Shown in pieces: positions 5,300 to 6,121 of a DNA stretch of 6,121 nt. The notes under the pieces were generated by a model, which was not told where the DNA came from, made no database searches, and worked only from the letters and a program-made list of their open reading frames with translations. Position 1 is the stretch's first letter. Every line of letters starts with the position of its first letter. The translations under genes were made by a program, and so were the position numbers. The DNA is from Cypionkella sp. (GTDB taxonomy: Bacteria > Pseudomonadota > Alphaproteobacteria > Rhodobacterales > Rhodobacteraceae). The stretch is taken from positions 1 to 6,121 of the forward strand of contig JAGPBG010000145.1 in NCBI GenBank assembly GCA_018063485.1, given 5' to 3'.

Positions 5300-6022
5300 T
5301 CAGCGTTTCATCAGGATCAGAAATTCACGGCGTAGATCGGCATCGTTCAAAAACGCCCCACGCATGACCGAATTGGCCATCACCGATTGCGCATCTTTCA
5401 CACCGCGCCAATGCATGCAGAAATGATCCGCCTCCATCACCACGGCAAGGCCATCGGGGCGGATGTGGCGCTCCAACTCATCGGCCAACATCACCATCGC
5501 CTCTTCCTGAATTTGCGGGCGGCTCATGATCCAATCGCATAGGCGCGCAAATTTTGACAGGCCGATCAGATCGGAATCGGCATTGGGCAGAACGCCGATC
5601 CAGACGCGGCCCATGATCGGGCAAAGATGGTGCGAACAAGCGCTGCGCACGGTGATAGGGCCAATAATCATCAACTGATTCAGGTGCGAGACATTGGGAA
5701 AGGCAGTCACATCGGGGGCGGGTTGGTAGCGCCCGGCGAAAACCTCGTTGACAAACATTCTGGCCACGCGACGGGCGGTGTCGGCAGTATTGTGATCATG
5801 GGCGGTGTCTATTACCAGCGCGTTCAACACGCCCTGCATCTGCTCGGCCACCTCATCGCGCAAGGCATCACGCTCGCCCTCGTGCAGAAAGGCCGAGATA
5901 TTGTCATTGGCGTTGAAACGAGTGCCGGAGTCGACCAAACGGGCGCGAATGCGATCGCTGACCAAAGGCGCCGACGTGCGGTCTTTGCTGAACCCGGCAG
6001 GGTTGAGAGGGTGGATGGTCAT
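5300..6022 (-). CDS. folE: GTP cyclohydrolase I
   Basis: FolE converts GTP to 7,8-dihydroneopterin triphosphate, the entry to folate and other pterins. The 240-residue protein has an N-terminal extension (about 1-45), then the fold with TARRVARMF (82-90). The zinc ligands are present as C129 and H132 (CSHH) and C202 (DHFCMHWRGV). Catalytic residues matching E. coli H112, S135-K136, Q151-E152, H179 and R185 are seen as H131, S156-K157, Q172-E173, H200 and R206, so activity is expected. The usual CEHH motif reads CSHH here, and the C-terminal block MANSVMRGAFLND differs from the usual TTTTSLGG type, marking a divergent clade. The ATG at 6022 is chosen; the longer frame starts at TTG 6118 and adds a non-homologous Cys/Arg-rich stretch. 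A partial GAAAG site lies 6028-6034. The gene is 68 bases upstream of the sigma gene on the same strand. It may serve housekeeping folate synthesis or a stress/light pterin pathway. Confidence 0.93.
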   Translation of the reverse strand: MTIHPLNPAGFSKDRTSAPLVSDRIRARLVDSGTRFNANDNISAFLHEGERDALRDEVAEQMQGVLNALVIDTAHDHNTADTARRVARMFVNEVFAGRYQPAPDVTAFPNVSHLNQLMIIGPITVRSACSHHLCPIMGRVWIGVLPNADSDLIGLSKFARLCDWIMSRPQIQEEAMVMLADELERHIRPDGLAVVMEADHFCMHWRGVKDAQSVMANSVMRGAFLNDADLRREFLILMKR

Positions 6023-6098
6023 GGCGGATCTTTCGTTTTGTCGTTCAGTATTGAAACATGCGTTGGACGGGGGCCTTATGGGCAAGCACGGGTACTGC

Positions 6099-6111
6099 GT
6101 TGCAAGGCAAC
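6099..6111. repeat. Short palindrome upstream of folE
   Basis: GTTGC and GCAAC flank AAG in the folE upstream region, about 77 bases before its ATG. This is a position where a promoter or operator would be expected, but I cannot match it to a known regulator, and no clear -35/-10 pair is evident between it and folE. Confidence 0.25.
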
Positions 6112-6121
6112 TCCTCAATGC

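Noticed and set aside
6023..6118. N-terminal extension of folE from TTG 6118
   Set aside because: The added residues are Cys/Pro/Arg-rich and unlike FolE, and a normal ATG with a partial ribosome site exists at 6022.

Overview
The window looks like chromosome from an alphaproteobacterium, most likely of the Rhodobacteraceae (Roseobacter-type). The evidence is the style of the LeuB, EamA-transporter, ECF sigma and FolE proteins, the moderately high GC coding sequence, and AGGAGG-type ribosome binding sites. This placement rests on recognition of protein families, not on a database search.

Layout. The left half reads on the + strand: leuB (3-isopropylmalate dehydrogenase, 40-1146), then about 350 bases with no confident gene, then a ten-helix EamA/DMT-family transporter (start chosen at 1495) and a tRNA-Pro(CGG) gene with encoded CCA (2560-2636). 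Just before the transporter lies a 16-codon reading frame with a good ribosome binding site. Its stop codon is two bases upstream of the transporter ATG, so it is a candidate leader peptide for translational coupling. The 300 bases after the tRNA hold no gene; the first 100 are about 38% GC, and the segment ends in a hairpin just past the 3' end of the leftward genes.

The right half reads on the - strand, in transcription order: folE (GTP cyclohydrolase I, 6022-5300), an ECF-type sigma factor (5231-4527), and a Rieske [2Fe-2S] plus FAD/NAD(P)H oxidoreductase fusion of the AIFM3/ferredoxin-reductase type (4460-2940). The gaps are 68 and 66 bases, and the sigma factor and the oxidoreductase have clear ribosome binding sites. 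The three may form one stress-responsive operon or a short regulon driven by the sigma factor. No anti-sigma gene is visible in the window, and the sigma factor carries a C-terminal tail with a single cysteine. In other bacteria, pterin synthesis (folE) is found beside light/oxidative-stress regulators, which makes a redox or light-stress role plausible here but unproven.

No CRISPR array, insertion sequence, integrase or phage gene was seen. The most interesting items are the folE-sigma-Rieske oxidoreductase set, the leader ORF in front of the transporter, and the low-GC segment abutting the tRNA.
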